64,000 nucleotides of DNA from Aquimarina sediminis (GCF_002895435.1 NZ_POYJ01000002.1:620001-684000); one strand, 5' to 3'. Positions 8,938-19,599 are shown, counted from the first letter of the stretch. Made by a program: numbers and translations. The notes: generated by a model from the sequence alone, not told the origin.

Positions 8938-10584
8938 ATGACATTACCAACTATTAACCCAACCACCACAAAAGCCTGGGAAGCATTAAAATCTCATTAT
9001 GAGAATATAAAAGACATACATCTCAAAGACCTTTTTAAGCAAGCTCCGGATAGGGCAAAAGCCTTTTCTGTAGCGTGGAATGATTTCTATGTGGATTATT
9101 CCAAAAATAGAATAGATGATTCTACTCAAAGATTATTATTGGACCTCGCAAGAGAAGTGAAGCTGGATGAAGCGATACAACACTATTTTGGTGGAGGCAT
9201 TATTAATGAGACAGAAAGCAGAGCCGTTTTACATACTGCACTTAGAGCACCTTCAACTAAAGATGTTATAATAGAAGGGAAAAATGTAATTCCCGAAGTC
9301 ACTGCAGTAAAAGAAAAAATAAAATCTTTTAGTAAACAGGTTATTTCTGGGGATCTTAAAGGGTATACAGGTAAGTCTTTTACAGACATTGTTAATATTG
9401 GTATTGGAGGTTCTGATCTTGGTCCAGCAATGATAACAGAATCATTAGCATATTACAAGAATCATCTTAAGATACATTTTGTCTCTAATGTAGATGGAGA
9501 CCACGTGCATCAAAATCTAAAAGGATTGGATCCAGAAACAACTTTGTTTGTGGTAGTTTCTAAAACTTTTTCTACACAAGAGACTTTATCCAATGCTACT
9601 ACTGCCAGGAATTGGTTTACGAAAAAAGCTCCAAAAGAGGCTGTAGGCAAGCATTTTGTGGCTGTATCCAGTAATATTCTTAATGTTACTAGTTTTGGAA
9701 TTGCAGAAGAAAATATTTTTCCGTTATGGGATTGGGTCGGTGGTCGCTTTTCTTTATGGAGTGCTGTTGGTTTATCAATAAGCTTATCATTGGGATATGA
9801 AAACTTTGAAGCTTTATTGGAAGGAGCGTATGAAATGGATGAACATTTTAAGAATACCTCTTTTGAAGAGAATATCCCAGTAATTTTGGGAATGCTCAGT
9901 ATATGGTATAACAATTTCTTTAATGCAGAAAGCGAGGCGATTATCCCTTATTCTCAATACCTGCACAGGTTGCCGGCCTATCTTCAGCAAGGTATTATGG
10001 AAAGTAATGGAAAAAGTGTTGATAGAAATGGAGAACCTGTTAATTATCAAACAGGGACAATTATTTGGGGAGAACCAGGGACTAATGCTCAGCATGCTTT
10101 TTTTCAATTAATTCATCAGGGAACCAAATTAATCCCTGCCGAATTTCTAGGTTTTAAACATTCTTTGTTTGGAGATCAGGATCATCAGGATAAGTTAATG
10201 GCAAACTTTTTTGCGCAGACCGAAGCTTTAATGAATGGCAAAACCAAAGACGAAGTCCTTGAGGAGTTATCTAATAAAAATATTTCTGAAGAAAAAATAA
10301 AACAATTATTGCCTTTTAAAGTTTTTGCGGGAAACAAGCCAACTACAACTATTTTGGTAGATAAACTCACTCCCAAAAGCTTAGGGGCGCTAGTTTCTAT
10401 GTATGAACAACGCATTTTTGTTCAGGGAGTTGTATGGAATATTTTTAGCTATGATCAATGGGGAGTAGAGCTCGGGAAGCAACTGGCTACCAATATTTTG
10501 TCAGAGATTGATACAAATCAAAAGGGAGAACATGATTCCTCTACAACTGCACTAATGCATAAATATCTGGAAAAATCTAAATAA
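8938..10584 (+). CDS. pgi: Glucose-6-phosphate isomerase
   Basis: 548 aa, the usual length for the long bacterial and eukaryotic form. Interconverts glucose-6-phosphate and fructose-6-phosphate in glycolysis. Both family signatures are intact: [13 protein letters not shown] (about 263-275) and [15 protein letters not shown] near residue 505. The catalytic Glu region around [11 protein letters not shown] and the [17 protein letters not shown] stretch are also present. Last gene of the DUF3108-kynA-M23-pgi operon, 3 bases after the M23 gene, and followed by an intrinsic terminator. Confidence 0.97.
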   Translation: MTLPTINPTTTKAWEALKSHYENIKDIHLKDLFKQAPDRAKAFSVAWNDFYVDYSKNRIDDSTQRLLLDLAREVKLDEAIQHYFGGGIINETESRAVLHTALRAPSTKDVIIEGKNVIPEVTAVKEKIKSFSKQVISGDLKGYTGKSFTDIVNIGIGGSDLGPAMITESLAYYKNHLKIHFVSNVDGDHVHQNLKGLDPETTLFVVVSKTFSTQETLSNATTARNWFTKKAPKEAVGKHFVAVSSNILNVTSFGIAEENIFPLWDWVGGRFSLWSAVGLSISLSLGYENFEALLEGAYEMDEHFKNTSFEENIPVILGMLSIWYNNFFNAESEAIIPYSQYLHRLPAYLQQGIMESNGKSVDRNGEPVNYQTGTIIWGEPGTNAQHAFFQLIHQGTKLIPAEFLGFKHSLFGDQDHQDKLMANFFAQTEALMNGKTKDEVLEELSNKNISEEKIKQLLPFKVFAGNKPTTTILVDKLTPKSLGALVSMYEQRIFVQGVVWNIFSYDQWGVELGKQLATNILSEIDTNQKGEHDSSTTALMHKYLEKSK

Positions 10585-10631
10585 AAAAACAACTCCTAAT
10601 ATTTATTGAGAGTAAAGTTTGTATAAAAAAA

Positions 10632-10664
10632 TGGTCCTAGATTTAATCTGGGATTATTTTTTTA
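10632..10664 (+). terminator. Intrinsic terminator after pgi
   Basis: TCCTAGAT and ATCTGGGA pair over 8 bp (one G-U) around TTA, followed by TTATTTTTTT. It is placed 50 bp past the pgi stop. Confidence 0.7.
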
Positions 10665-11046
10665 TCTTGTAGGCATTACTGGTTTTAATGCATTTAAAGC
10701 TAAGTTTTGAACTCAAACACCCCTTTTCTGCCGCTTTGTTGCAACTTTGTAATAATTTTTAATTAACAATTTTTTGGTTAATAACTTTTGGATATTTTCA
10801 ATTGACTAAGCATCAGTAGAATACAAAAATAATTATACCTTGAATCCATAATTAAATTGTGAAAAAAAATTAACATTAACATAAACTATGCACGCATAAA
10901 GATTCGTTCTTTTGCCTAGAATATTAACACTATCAATTATTTATAAAACTGGATGCGATTTAAATAATTCTTAAGACACTCAAAAAAGAAGTATTATTTT
11001 CATTGTTAAAGGTTCTCAGACAATTAAAAACAATTAAAACACACTC
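10665..11046. other. Long leader region before TonB-dependent receptor
   Basis: 380 bp with no gene. AT-rich, with an inverted repeat AATTATTT (10935-10942) / AAATAATT (10962-10969) about 75-110 bp before the ATG. No TAnnTTTG box or riboswitch core was recognised. Long upstream regions are common before Bacteroidetes TonB receptors. Confidence 0.5.
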
Positions 11047-13650
11047 ATGAAAAAGATTACATTTTTATTTGTTGTAATCCTTATGGCGACCGTTGGGGAA
11101 ACGTTTGCGCAAGGGATCGTTACAGGGACAGTATTTGATGCCGATTCAAATGCTCCGCTACCAGGAGCAAATGTTATTGAAGTAAGAACTTCTAACGGAA
11201 CAACATCGGATTTTGACGGTAAATTTTCTATTAAAGTAGAGAATACTACAGGAACAATTAACATTTCTTATGTTGGTTTTGAAGCTAAAAACATTGCTTA
11301 TGATGTAACTAATGGAAATCAAGACCTCGGAACGATTAGCCTAGGGTTAGATAATTCTTTAGAAGAAATTATCCTTGTAGGTACGGGGGTTGTCGATTTG
11401 GCAGAAGATAGAAAAACACCTATTGCGGTAGCTACTATTAAAGGAGAAGATATACAACTAAAAGCGGCTGGTAATGTTGAATTTACAGAAACGATGAAAA
11501 ATACACCTTCTGTATATGTCTCTAATCAAGCAGGAGGCTTTGGAGATAGCCAGATTTTCTTAAGAGGTTTTGATAATACCAACACTGCGGTTTTATTAAA
11601 TGGGCAGCCTATTAATAGTCCAGAGGATGGTAGGATTTTTTGGTCTAATTGGGCAGGAATGTCTGATGTGGCAAATGCAGTACAGGTACAACGTGGTTTA
11701 GGATCTTCTAAATTAGCTATTTCATCCGTTGGAGGTACGATAAACATTATTTCTAAAACTACTGATCAGAAAGAAGGTGGTTTTGTACGATTATTAGGAG
11801 GTAATGATAGTTATGCCAAAGGAACTGTTGGTTATAATACAGGTTTAAGCGATAGTGGATGGGCATTCTCTGTGTTGTTAGATCATTGGCAAGCACATAG
11901 AAAATATGCAGAAGGTACCGCTGGTCAGGGGCAAAACTATTTGTTCTCCATTGGATATAAACCAAATGAGCAAAATACTTTTAATTTTTTGATTACAGGA
12001 GCTCCACAATGGCATGAGCAAAATTTTTCTCAAGATTTAGAAGTTTTCGAAGAATTTAGTGAGAAGCAAAATAGAAACTCTGGTTTCTTAAATGGTGAAC
12101 GATATACAGAAAGAAGAAATTATTATCATAAGCCAGTTGCTAACTTAAACTGGGATTTTGATATTAATGAACAACTAGATTTGTCTACAGTACTATACGC
12201 ATCTTGGGGTCGTGGAGGAGGAACCGGAGGTCTAGGTAGAGGTAGAGTTCGTGTTGATAATAATAATAATCAAAACATAGACTTTGATCAGATTGTTGAA
12301 AACAACATAGCTAGTGCAGATAGTAATGGTTTTGGAAACTTTGGGGATTCTTATATAAGAAGATCTTCTGTAAACAACCATAATTGGTATGGGTTGCTTT
12401 CAAATTTAAATATTGAAATGAATGAAAACTGGGCGTTTAATGTTGGTGTCGACGGAAGATTATATCGAGGAGATCACTTTAGGCAAGTAAACGATTTATT
12501 AGGTCTAAGAGGATTCACGGATAACTTTAGAACGGATAGACCAGACGACTATGTATTTACAGAAGAATATGAAGCAGATCCATGGTCAGCCTTATTTGAT
12601 TTTGCAGATGAGGCTAATCGTACACAGTTTGATTATTCTGAAAACATCAATTACCTAGGAGGGTTTGGTCAGGCAGAATATTCTACAGATAAATTTGCTG
12701 TATTTTTTCAAGGGGCATTATCTACTCAATCATACCAAAGAGAAGGGCGTTTTGTAGGAACAGGTAATGGATTGGGTAAATCAGAAAAACTAAACAAAGT
12801 AGGATTCAATGTAAAAGGAGGGGCATCATATAACTTATCTCCGCAAAATTCTATTTTTGCTAATGCTGGATTTTTCTCTCGCCAACCATTTTTAGATAAT
12901 GTATTCGGTGATATAAGAAACTCTAATGATATAGTGGAACCAGAAGTTGATAATGAAGAAATCACTGGTTTTGAAGCAGGATACCGTTTTAAAGGATCTA
13001 ACTTTGCTTTAAGTGTTGATGTATATAGAACAGAATGGGCAAATCGTTTCTTAAACACTTTTGGTCCAGAGCAGGCAAATGGTGATTTTACAACATATAG
13101 ATTAACAGGTGTAGGTCAGATTCACCAAGGATTTGAGTTTGATTTAGAATATAGACCAGATGACGGTAGATGGAGATTAAAAGGATATGGGTCTATCGGA
13201 AATTGGAAATTTGATGGAAGATCTCCTTACACCTTAACAAATGATCAAACAGCAACGATAATAGATTCTGGAAATGTAGATTTAACTGGAACTAAGGTTG
13301 GTAACGCTCCTCAAACTTCATTTGGTGTTAGTGGATATCTAGATATTCTCGATAATTTATCAATTGATATTGATTACAATATTTATACAGATCTATATGG
13401 TTTTGTAGATCCGGCAGATGTTGCTCAAGCAGCATTTAATGGAGCAGTTTATCAAGCAGATAGACTGCCATCATATGATCTGGTAGATGCTGGTCTTACA
13501 TACAAGTTTAATATAGGTGAAAATAGAGTAACGTTTAGAGGGAATGTAAAAAACCTTTTTAACTCTCCTTATATAAACCAATTAGACTCTTTTGGCTACT
13601 ATTTAGGAGTAGGAAGAACCTGGAACGCAAGTTTAAGTTATAAGTTCTAA
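11047..13650 (+). CDS. TonB-dependent receptor with carboxypeptidase-regulatory-like N-terminus
   Basis: 867 aa. Signal peptide 1-22 (ending TFAQG), a CarboxypepD-reg-like beta-sandwich at about 24-105 (GTVFDADSNAPLPGANV), a TonB plug at about 110-235 (FLRGFDNTNTAVLLNGQPIN), and a 22-strand barrel to the C-terminal Phe. It imports an unidentified large or scarce ligand across the outer membrane using TonB energy. No SusD-like partner follows, so a simple glycan-uptake SusCD pair is not supported; siderophore, cofactor or metal uptake is as likely. Terminator directly downstream; monocistronic. Confidence 0.92.
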   Translation: MKKITFLFVVILMATVGETFAQGIVTGTVFDADSNAPLPGANVIEVRTSNGTTSDFDGKFSIKVENTTGTINISYVGFEAKNIAYDVTNGNQDLGTISLGLDNSLEEIILVGTGVVDLAEDRKTPIAVATIKGEDIQLKAAGNVEFTETMKNTPSVYVSNQAGGFGDSQIFLRGFDNTNTAVLLNGQPINSPEDGRIFWSNWAGMSDVANAVQVQRGLGSSKLAISSVGGTINIISKTTDQKEGGFVRLLGGNDSYAKGTVGYNTGLSDSGWAFSVLLDHWQAHRKYAEGTAGQGQNYLFSIGYKPNEQNTFNFLITGAPQWHEQNFSQDLEVFEEFSEKQNRNSGFLNGERYTERRNYYHKPVANLNWDFDINEQLDLSTVLYASWGRGGGTGGLGRGRVRVDNNNNQNIDFDQIVENNIASADSNGFGNFGDSYIRRSSVNNHNWYGLLSNLNIEMNENWAFNVGVDGRLYRGDHFRQVNDLLGLRGFTDNFRTDRPDDYVFTEEYEADPWSALFDFADEANRTQFDYSENINYLGGFGQAEYSTDKFAVFFQGALSTQSYQREGRFVGTGNGLGKSEKLNKVGFNVKGGASYNLSPQNSIFANAGFFSRQPFLDNVFGDIRNSNDIVEPEVDNEEITGFEAGYRFKGSNFALSVDVYRTEWANRFLNTFGPEQANGDFTTYRLTGVGQIHQGFEFDLEYRPDDGRWRLKGYGSIGNWKFDGRSPYTLTNDQTATIIDSGNVDLTGTKVGNAPQTSFGVSGYLDILDNLSIDIDYNIYTDLYGFVDPADVAQAAFNGAVYQADRLPSYDLVDAGLTYKFNIGENRVTFRGNVKNLFNSPYINQLDSFGYYLGVGRTWNASLSYKF

Positions 13651-13680
13651 TAATTCATTAGAAATATAATATTATAAGAA

Positions 13681-13721
13681 AACCTCTCATTCAACTATTA
13701 TCGAATGAGAGGTTTATTTTT
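13681..13721 (+). terminator. Strong intrinsic terminator after TonB receptor
   Basis: Perfect 12-bp stem AACCTCTCATTC / GAATGAGAGGTT around a 10-base loop, followed by TATTTTT. Confidence 0.92.
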
Positions 13722-13826
13722 ACATTATGTCGGTACACAAATATTGTTTGAAGATAAATCAATCTAGAACAAATCTAAATAAGCTCATGCGTTGCTAGCA
13801 CGCAAGGCTTTTTTATGCATAATATG

Positions 13827-13834
13827 TACCTTTG
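13827..13834 (+). promoter_or_regulatory. -7 box upstream of the small membrane protein
   Basis: TACCTTTG matches TAnnTTTG, 20 bases before the ATG at 13855. Confidence 0.5.
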
Positions 13835-13854
13835 AATAAACTAATCATATTACT

Positions 13855-14295
13855 ATGTACGAAGCTATTCAAATCGTTCACTCTTATTGGGCTTATCTTG
13901 TTGTTCTTGTCGTTACTTTGGCAACTATAAATGCTCTTGCCGGTTTTTTTACCAAAAGAGAATATTCTCCCAAAGACTTTAGAGTTTCTCTATTTGCGCT
14001 TATCGTTACACATATCCAACTTCTGGTAGGTATTGTAATTTTATTTGTATCTCCTCTTGTTGTGTGGTTCTCTGGGACTCATAAAATGGGAGAAATCATG
14101 AAAGATGCTACCCTGAGATTATATAATGTAGAACATCCATTGGTAATGATTTTAACAATTGTTTTTATTACAATGGGATATTCTAAACATAAGAAAAAAC
14201 TGACTTCAACACCCAAGTTTAAGGTATTAGCTATTTTTTATACTATTGCATGGATACTTATGTTATCTCGTATTCCTTGGGCGAATTGGTTCTAG
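13855..14295 (+). CDS. Four-helix membrane protein of unknown function
   Basis: 146 aa with four predicted transmembrane helices (about 8-31, 45-72, 92-110, 122-139). Several His residues lie at or near helix ends (H10, H52, HKMG, EHPLVM). A His pattern like this occurs in membrane b-haem proteins, but haem binding is only a guess. Relatives occur widely in Flavobacteriia. It stands alone with its own -7 box and converges with the yjbQ-type gene. Confidence 0.7.
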   Translation: MYEAIQIVHSYWAYLVVLVVTLATINALAGFFTKREYSPKDFRVSLFALIVTHIQLLVGIVILFVSPLVVWFSGTHKMGEIMKDATLRLYNVEHPLVMILTIVFITMGYSKHKKKLTSTPKFKVLAIFYTIAWILMLSRIPWANWF

Positions 14296-14360
14296 ATTAA
14301 ATAGATAATTATTACGTTTTAAGGCTGTAGAATTTAAGGGCAGACCAGTTCTTAGTCAAT

Positions 14361-14783
14361 CTAAGAACCATAAGCGGTTATTACTATTCTTCTTGATCCT
14401 CCATAGTCACGATGTTCACAAAGATAAATACCTTGCCAGGTACCTAGGTTTAACTTTCCTTGTGTAATGGGTATTTGTATAGAAGTGCCCATCAGTGAAG
14501 ATTTTATATGCGCAGGCATATCATCTGGTCCTTCATAGGTATGGATATAATATGGTGCATTTTCGGGTACCATAACATTCATATGGCTTTCAAAGTCCTG
14601 ACGTACTGTTGGGTCTGCGTTCTCATTTATAGTTAGACTGGCAGAAGTGTGTTTAATAAATACCTGTAACTGTCCTATTGTGATTTGTTTAATCTCCCGC
14701 ATCTCTTCGATGACTTTGTCAGTAATTAAGTGAAACCCTCTTGGATATGATGGTAGTTGTATTTCTTTTTGGAAAAATTTCAT
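14361..14783 (-). CDS. YjbQ family protein (UPF0047 / secondary thiamine-phosphate synthase)
   Basis: 140 aa, the full YjbQ fold. The conserved HTSASLTINENADPTVRQDFE stretch (residues about 45-65) and the C-terminal QGIYLCEHRD are both intact. Family members have weak thiamine-phosphate synthase activity, but their physiological role is unsettled. Transcribed alone, facing the upstream membrane protein gene. The start at 14783 gives the expected N-terminus. Confidence 0.88.
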   Translation of the reverse strand: MKFFQKEIQLPSYPRGFHLITDKVIEEMREIKQITIGQLQVFIKHTSASLTINENADPTVRQDFESHMNVMVPENAPYYIHTYEGPDDMPAHIKSSLMGTSIQIPITQGKLNLGTWQGIYLCEHRDYGGSRRIVITAYGS

Positions 14784-14893
14784 AAATAATAAATCATCTC
14801 TGTTTATGTGGAGTCAACGTATTTAATGATGCCGCCAAGAGCAATTTAATATAAATTTCACAGTCTCGCTAGATTGTATTGGTAATAACTATT

Positions 14894-14901
14894 TACCTTT
14901 G
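14894..14901 (+). promoter_or_regulatory. -33/-7 promoter for the HAD phosphatase gene
   Basis: TACCTTTG (14894-14901) with TTG at 14874-14876, 17 bases upstream, is a good Bacteroidetes promoter. It lies inside the longest ORF (upstream start 14879), which argues that translation starts at 14924. Confidence 0.6.
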
Positions 14902-14923
14902 TATCTTAAAACTTCAGATCACT

Positions 14924-15745
14924 ATGGATTTATCTCAAATCAAAATGGTTGCCACAGATATGGATGGTACACTTCTTAATACAAATAGTAAAGTAAGCCA
15001 CCATTTTTTTGAGCTTTTTGAAGAGTTAAATGATCTAGGGGTGATTTTTGTTGCAGCTAGTGGCAGGCAGTATTATAGCATTATAGATAAGCTAAAACCA
15101 ATCAAAGATAATATTTATGTGATTGCAGAAAACGGAGCCTTAACTATGCGACAAGATCAGGAGCTTCAAACCACAACAATTGATCGACAGACCTACCTTG
15201 AACTAATAGATATAACCAAAAAACTAGAAGGTTCTCAGGTTATTCTTTGTGGACGAAAACAAGGGTATATCCAGGATTATGGACAAGATTTTATTAATAT
15301 GTTTAATGAATATTATGATCGATATGAGATCGTTGAAGATCTTGCTGATGTAACTGATGACCAATATCTCAAAATCGCTATATGTAATCAAAAGGGGTCT
15401 GAAGAGTACTTATATCCTGCATTAAAACATCTGGAAAACAGATTAAAAGTAAAAGTGTCGGGAGAAATCTGGCTAGACCTGTCTCATAGCCTTGCAAATA
15501 AGGGGCATGCTCTAGAACAATTACAAAAAAGTAATAATGTTTTGCCTGAAGAGACTATGGTTTTTGGAGATTATAACAATGATTTGGAAATGATGACCAG
15601 AGCCAAATATAGTTTTGCCATGGAGAATGCGCATCCCAACGTAAAAGCTATTGCAAACTATACCACAAAGAGTAATAATGATAATGGAGTAGAATATATG
15701 CTACACAAAATGATTGAAGCTAAGAAAGCAATGCTCAATAAATAG
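14924..15745 (+). CDS. Cof-type HAD-IIB family phosphatase
   Basis: 273 aa from ATG 14924. An in-frame start at 14879 exists but would place the promoter inside the coding region. HAD motif I is DMDGTLL (nucleophile and acid Asp); motif II is the Ser in VAASGRQYYS; motif IV is GDYNNDLEMM near residue 220. A large type IIB cap lies between. Cof-type enzymes dephosphorylate sugar phosphates, FMN or phosphorylated cofactors; the substrate cannot be read from the sequence. Converges with the deaminase gene, 13 bp between stops. Confidence 0.88.
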   Translation: MDLSQIKMVATDMDGTLLNTNSKVSHHFFELFEELNDLGVIFVAASGRQYYSIIDKLKPIKDNIYVIAENGALTMRQDQELQTTTIDRQTYLELIDITKKLEGSQVILCGRKQGYIQDYGQDFINMFNEYYDRYEIVEDLADVTDDQYLKIAICNQKGSEEYLYPALKHLENRLKVKVSGEIWLDLSHSLANKGHALEQLQKSNNVLPEETMVFGDYNNDLEMMTRAKYSFAMENAHPNVKAIANYTTKSNNDNGVEYMLHKMIEAKKAMLNK

Positions 15746-15758
15746 AAAGAAGTTTTGC

Positions 15759-16235
15759 CTAATAGGCTGTCTTGTCCATTTTTTCTTCCCATTCTTTAAA
15801 AACTTTGACAGCTTCTTCTCTCATAAGACCAACAAAATCGATTTGTCTGGTATCAATCGTTTTATCGAGTTCATCATAAATAAACTGATCATCAAAATTA
15901 ATTGCTGCGGCATCTTCTTTTGTACAGCCATAAAAGACTTTCTTAGGTCTAGCCCAATAAATAGCTCCTAAGCACATAGGGCAAGGCTCACAAGAAGTGT
16001 AAATTATACAATCCTCTAGTTGAAAAGTTTTTAATTTATCACAAGCCTTTCGTATGGCTACCACTTCTGCATGTGCAGTTGGGTCATTAGTAGAAGTAAC
16101 ACTATTACAGCCTTCAGCTATGATTTTATCATCTTTGACAACTACAGCGCCAAAAGGACCTCCGGTATTAGAATTCATACCTTGTTGGGCTACTGCGATA
16201 GCTCTACCCATAAAATATTTATCTCTTTCTGTCAT
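15759..16235 (-). CDS. Nucleoside/guanine deaminase family protein
   Basis: 158 aa zinc-dependent cytidine-deaminase-fold enzyme. Zinc and proton-shuttle residues are H55 and E57 in the HAEVVAIRKA motif and C85/C88 in CEPCPMC. Length and the C-terminal extension ending in WEEKMDKTAY resemble the Bacillus-type guanine deaminase, which swaps its C-terminus between subunits, so guanine to xanthine is the best guess. tRNA adenosine deaminase (TadA) is less likely because of the C-terminal region. It lies 93 bp downstream of lepA on the same strand. Confidence 0.85.
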   Translation of the reverse strand: MTERDKYFMGRAIAVAQQGMNSNTGGPFGAVVVKDDKIIAEGCNSVTSTNDPTAHAEVVAIRKACDKLKTFQLEDCIIYTSCEPCPMCLGAIYWARPKKVFYGCTKEDAAAINFDDQFIYDELDKTIDTRQIDFVGLMREEAVKVFKEWEEKMDKTAY

Positions 16236-16327
16236 ATTTTATAATTCTTTTAGAATCTGGTTATAACTAATAAAGATTACTGGGCTTTTTGTTGGTGTCG
16301 AATTAAAGACGTTAAAAAATCAAAAGC

Positions 16328-18124
16328 CTAATCATTCAATTTTAGAACCGCCATAAAAGCCTCTTGTGGGATTTCTACATTACCCACCTGACGCATACGT
16401 TTCTTTCCTTTTTTCTGTTTTTCCAATAGTTTACGCTTACGAGAGATATCTCCACCATAACATTTGGCTGTTACATCTTTTCTAAGTGCTTTTACAGTTT
16501 CACGAGCAATAAATTTAGCTCCAATTGCTGCCTGAATCGGAATGTCAAATTGTTGACGAGGAATCAACTCCTTCAGTTTTTCACATATCTTTTTACCCAC
16601 ATCATAAGCATTGTCTTTGTGTAATAATGCAGATAGAGCATCTACAATATTTCCATTAAGCAAGATGTCCACTTTTACCAATTTGGAAGCACGCATCCCA
16701 ATAGGTGCATAATCAAAAGATGCATATCCTTTTGATACCGTTTTCAAACGATCGTAGAAATCAAAAACAATCTCTGCCAATGGCATATCAAATGTTAACT
16801 CTACTCGCTCTGTAGTCAAATAAGTTTGGTTTGTAATCTCACCACGTTTTTCGATACATAATGACATTACTGATCCTACAAAATCAGACTTGGTAATAAT
16901 TGATGCTTTGATATAAGGTTCTTCTACTCTGTTCATAGAAGAAGGATCCGGTAAATCTGATGGATTATTTACGATAATAATGTCATCAGGATTTTTGTTG
17001 GTATACGCATGATAGGATACGTTAGGCACCGTAGTGATTACGGTCATATTAAATTCACGTTCTAATCGCTCCTGTATGATTTCCATATGTAACATCCCCA
17101 GGAATCCACATCTAAAACCAAAACCTAAAGCTGCCGAGCTTTCTGGTACAAATACCAGAGAAGCGTCATTAAGCTGTAATTTTTCCATAGAGTTACGAAG
17201 CTCTTCATAGTCTTCTGTATCTACAGGATAAATCCCTGCAAATACCATCGGTTTTACATCTTCAAAACCTTCAATTGCATTTTGCGTAGGCGTTTTGGCA
17301 TCTGTTATGGTATCTCCTACTTTTACTTCACGAGCATCTTTGATACCTGTGATAAGGTACCCTACATCTCCTGTTTTAATCACCTGTTTAGGAACCTGAT
17401 TTAACTTCAATGTTCCTACTTCATCTGCATTATAATCTTTACCCGTAGCTACAAACTTAATCTGTTGTCCTTTTTTAATTTCGCCATTAACTACCCTAAA
17501 ATAGGTTTCTACTCCTCTAAACGGATTGTATACCGAATCAAAAATTAAGGCCTGTAGTGGTTCTTCTGGATCACCTTCTGGAGCAGGGATACGTTCTATA
17601 ATGGCTTCAAGGATCTCTTCGATCCCAATTCCGGTTTTGGCACTTGCAGGAATAACTTCTTCAGCATCACATCCTAACAAATCCACAATATCATCGGTTA
17701 CTTCTTCAGGATTTGCACTAGGCAGGTCTACTTTATTAAGTACGGGGATAATTTCCAAATCATTTTCCAGAGCCAGATATAAATTAGAGATGGTTTGTGC
17801 CTGTATACTTTGTGCAGCGTCTACTATTAATAATGCACCCTCACAAGCTGCAATAGAACGAGATACCTCATAAGAAAAATCTACATGACCCGGGGTGTCA
17901 ATAAGATTAAGAATATATTCTTCTCCTTTATAGGTATACTCCATCTGGATGGCATGACTCTTTATGGTTATTCCACGTTCACGCTCCAAATCCATACTAT
18001 CCAGTAGTTGAGCCTGTGCTTCACGTGCCGTTACCGAACCCGTAAAATCTAATAATCGATCCGCCAGTGTACTCTTACCATGGTCAATATGTGCAATAAT
18101 GCAAAAGTTTCTTATGTGTTTCAT
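16328..18124 (-). CDS. lepA: Elongation factor 4 (LepA), ribosome back-translocase GTPase
   Basis: 598 aa from the ATG at 18124, where family members begin ([19 protein letters not shown]). An in-frame ATG at 18139 adds five residues. G1 [10 protein letters not shown]3 DTPGHVDF and G4 NKVDLP are intact, followed by the EF-G-like domains and the LepA-specific C-terminus ([24 protein letters not shown]). Acts on the ribosome during translation and biogenesis. Preceded by a leader of about 110 nt with two small hairpins. Confidence 0.97.
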   Translation of the reverse strand: MKHIRNFCIIAHIDHGKSTLADRLLDFTGSVTAREAQAQLLDSMDLERERGITIKSHAIQMEYTYKGEEYILNLIDTPGHVDFSYEVSRSIAACEGALLIVDAAQSIQAQTISNLYLALENDLEIIPVLNKVDLPSANPEEVTDDIVDLLGCDAEEVIPASAKTGIGIEEILEAIIERIPAPEGDPEEPLQALIFDSVYNPFRGVETYFRVVNGEIKKGQQIKFVATGKDYNADEVGTLKLNQVPKQVIKTGDVGYLITGIKDAREVKVGDTITDAKTPTQNAIEGFEDVKPMVFAGIYPVDTEDYEELRNSMEKLQLNDASLVFVPESSAALGFGFRCGFLGMLHMEIIQERLEREFNMTVITTVPNVSYHAYTNKNPDDIIIVNNPSDLPDPSSMNRVEEPYIKASIITKSDFVGSVMSLCIEKRGEITNQTYLTTERVELTFDMPLAEIVFDFYDRLKTVSKGYASFDYAPIGMRASKLVKVDILLNGNIVDALSALLHKDNAYDVGKKICEKLKELIPRQQFDIPIQAAIGAKFIARETVKALRKDVTAKCYGGDISRKRKLLEKQKKGKKRMRQVGNVEIPQEAFMAVLKLND

Positions 18125-18139
18125 CTCTCGTATATTCAT

Positions 18140-18250
18140 CTTTAGGGCGTGACCTCTCGCTTGTGGCGAGTGGTCGGGCTATCTGCGCTACATGGTAGCT
18201 TGCTCCTATCCCTCACGCAATTCTCACTATTGTAATAGCTTGCAAATATA
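18140..18250 (-). promoter_or_regulatory. lepA promoter and structured leader
   Basis: On the minus strand TATATTTG (18250-18243) matches the -7 box. The 5' leader then contains GCTAC-CAT-GTAGC and CTCGC-CACAA-GCGAG, two perfect 5-bp hairpins, before the start. No known leader family was recognised. Confidence 0.5.
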
Positions 18251-18335
18251 ATTGATTTTAGAAGGTTTATACTATCCCTCCCCGTATTTTTAAATCTCAC
18301 AGGTGTCGTAAACCGCTGAGATCTTAAAGAATTTG

Positions 18336-18343
18336 TATTTTTG
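18336..18343 (+). promoter_or_regulatory. -7 box for dusB
   Basis: TATTTTTG matches TAnnTTTG and sits 17 bases before the GTG start at 18361. Confidence 0.5.
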
Positions 18344-18360
18344 CCAAAAAAAATATTGCT

Positions 18361-19353
18361 GTGGTCAAAATAGGAGACATAGATGTAGGAGAATTTCCAT
18401 TGTTATTAGCACCGATGGAAGATGTAAGCGATCCACCTTTTCGAGCGTTGTGCAAGGAGCAAGGTGCAGATGTGGTATACACAGAGTTTATCTCTAGTGA
18501 AGGACTTATTCGTGATGCTGCCAAAAGTGTAATGAAACTGGATATTTATGAAAAAGAACGTCCCGTAGGTATTCAGATTTTTGGAGCTAATCTGGATTCG
18601 ATGTTAAAATCTGTAGAGATTGTAGAAGCATCAGGTCCTGATATTATCGATATTAATTTCGGTTGTCCTGTAAAGAAGGTAGTAAGTAAGGGTGCTGGAG
18701 CAGGTATTCTTAAGGATATCGATCTTATGGTGTCGCTTACAAAAGCGATGGTAGATCATACTAAGCTACCCGTGACCGTGAAAACTCGTTTGGGATGGGA
18801 TCACGATTCGATCAGAATTGTAGAGGTAGCAGAGCGATTGCAGGATGTAGGAGCCAAAGCCATTTCTATTCATGGGCGTACCCGAGCACAGATGTATAAA
18901 GGTAATGCCGATTGGAAACCGATTGCCGAGGTAAAAAACAATCCGAGAATGCATATTCCTGTTTTTGGTAATGGTGATGTAGATTCACCAGAACGTGCCA
19001 AAGAGATGCGAGATGTTTATGGACTAGACGGAGCTATGATCGGTCGTGCCAGTATTGGTTATCCATGGTTTTTTAACGAAGTAAAGCACTATTTTAAAAC
19101 CGGCAAGCATTTACCCCCGCCAACGATAGAAGAACGTGTAGTAGCAGCGCGTAGACATTTACAAATGGCTATCGATTGGAAAGGAGAAAAATTAGGTGTT
19201 TTTGAAACCCGAAGACATTATACTAATTATTTTAAAGGAATACCTCATTTTAAAGAATACCGAACCAAAATGGTAACCAGCGATCAGCCTGAAGATGTAT
19301 TTGCTGCTTTTGATGAAGTACAGGCTACATTTTCTGGGTTTCAATTTGTGTAG
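18361..19353 (+). CDS. dusB: tRNA-dihydrouridine synthase (DusB family)
   Basis: 330 aa FMN enzyme that reduces uridine in tRNA D-loops. Start is GTG (GTG GTC AAA), giving the family-typical N-terminus MVKIGDIDVGEFPLLLAPM. A TIM barrel covers about 10-240, with the FMN-binding APMEDVSDPPFR, the catalytic Cys in NFGCPVKKVVSKGAG (about residue 104), KTRLGWD and the GRASIGYPW phosphate-binding end. The C-terminal helical tRNA-recognition domain (about 250-330) is complete. Divergent from lepA. Confidence 0.95.
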   Translation: MVKIGDIDVGEFPLLLAPMEDVSDPPFRALCKEQGADVVYTEFISSEGLIRDAAKSVMKLDIYEKERPVGIQIFGANLDSMLKSVEIVEASGPDIIDINFGCPVKKVVSKGAGAGILKDIDLMVSLTKAMVDHTKLPVTVKTRLGWDHDSIRIVEVAERLQDVGAKAISIHGRTRAQMYKGNADWKPIAEVKNNPRMHIPVFGNGDVDSPERAKEMRDVYGLDGAMIGRASIGYPWFFNEVKHYFKTGKHLPPPTIEERVVAARRHLQMAIDWKGEKLGVFETRRHYTNYFKGIPHFKEYRTKMVTSDQPEDVFAAFDEVQATFSGFQFV

Positions 19354-19453
19354 TTTTTTTGGTATGATCAAAACAAATCTTGTCGAGGCTTAATGTATTT
19401 GTTACATTGGAGTAGATAGGAATCCGTAATCAAGTAGCAGAAAATGCATAGCG

Positions 19454-19474
19454 GTCACTAGCCTGTCGAAGTGC
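19454..19474. repeat. REP-like single unit
   Basis: CACTAGCCTGTCGAAGTG resembles the widespread GAGCCTGTCGAAG-type palindromic repeat, with CACT...AGTG ends. Single degenerate copy; classification is by resemblance only. Confidence 0.35.
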
Positions 19475-19599
19475 TTTGATGCATCCATAGTCAATTGAAA
19501 AACTGGAATGGCTGGAAGTCCGAAGTCGGGTGTTGGGTGCTGTCCGTTCCTGATATAGGTTATGACAACCACATAAATGTATGTACACAAAAGAACCTT

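Noticed and set aside
11047-13650. SusC-type glycan receptor
   Set aside because: The carboxypeptidase-regulatory-like N-terminus is present but no SusD-like lipoprotein follows, and the protein is shorter than usual SusC.
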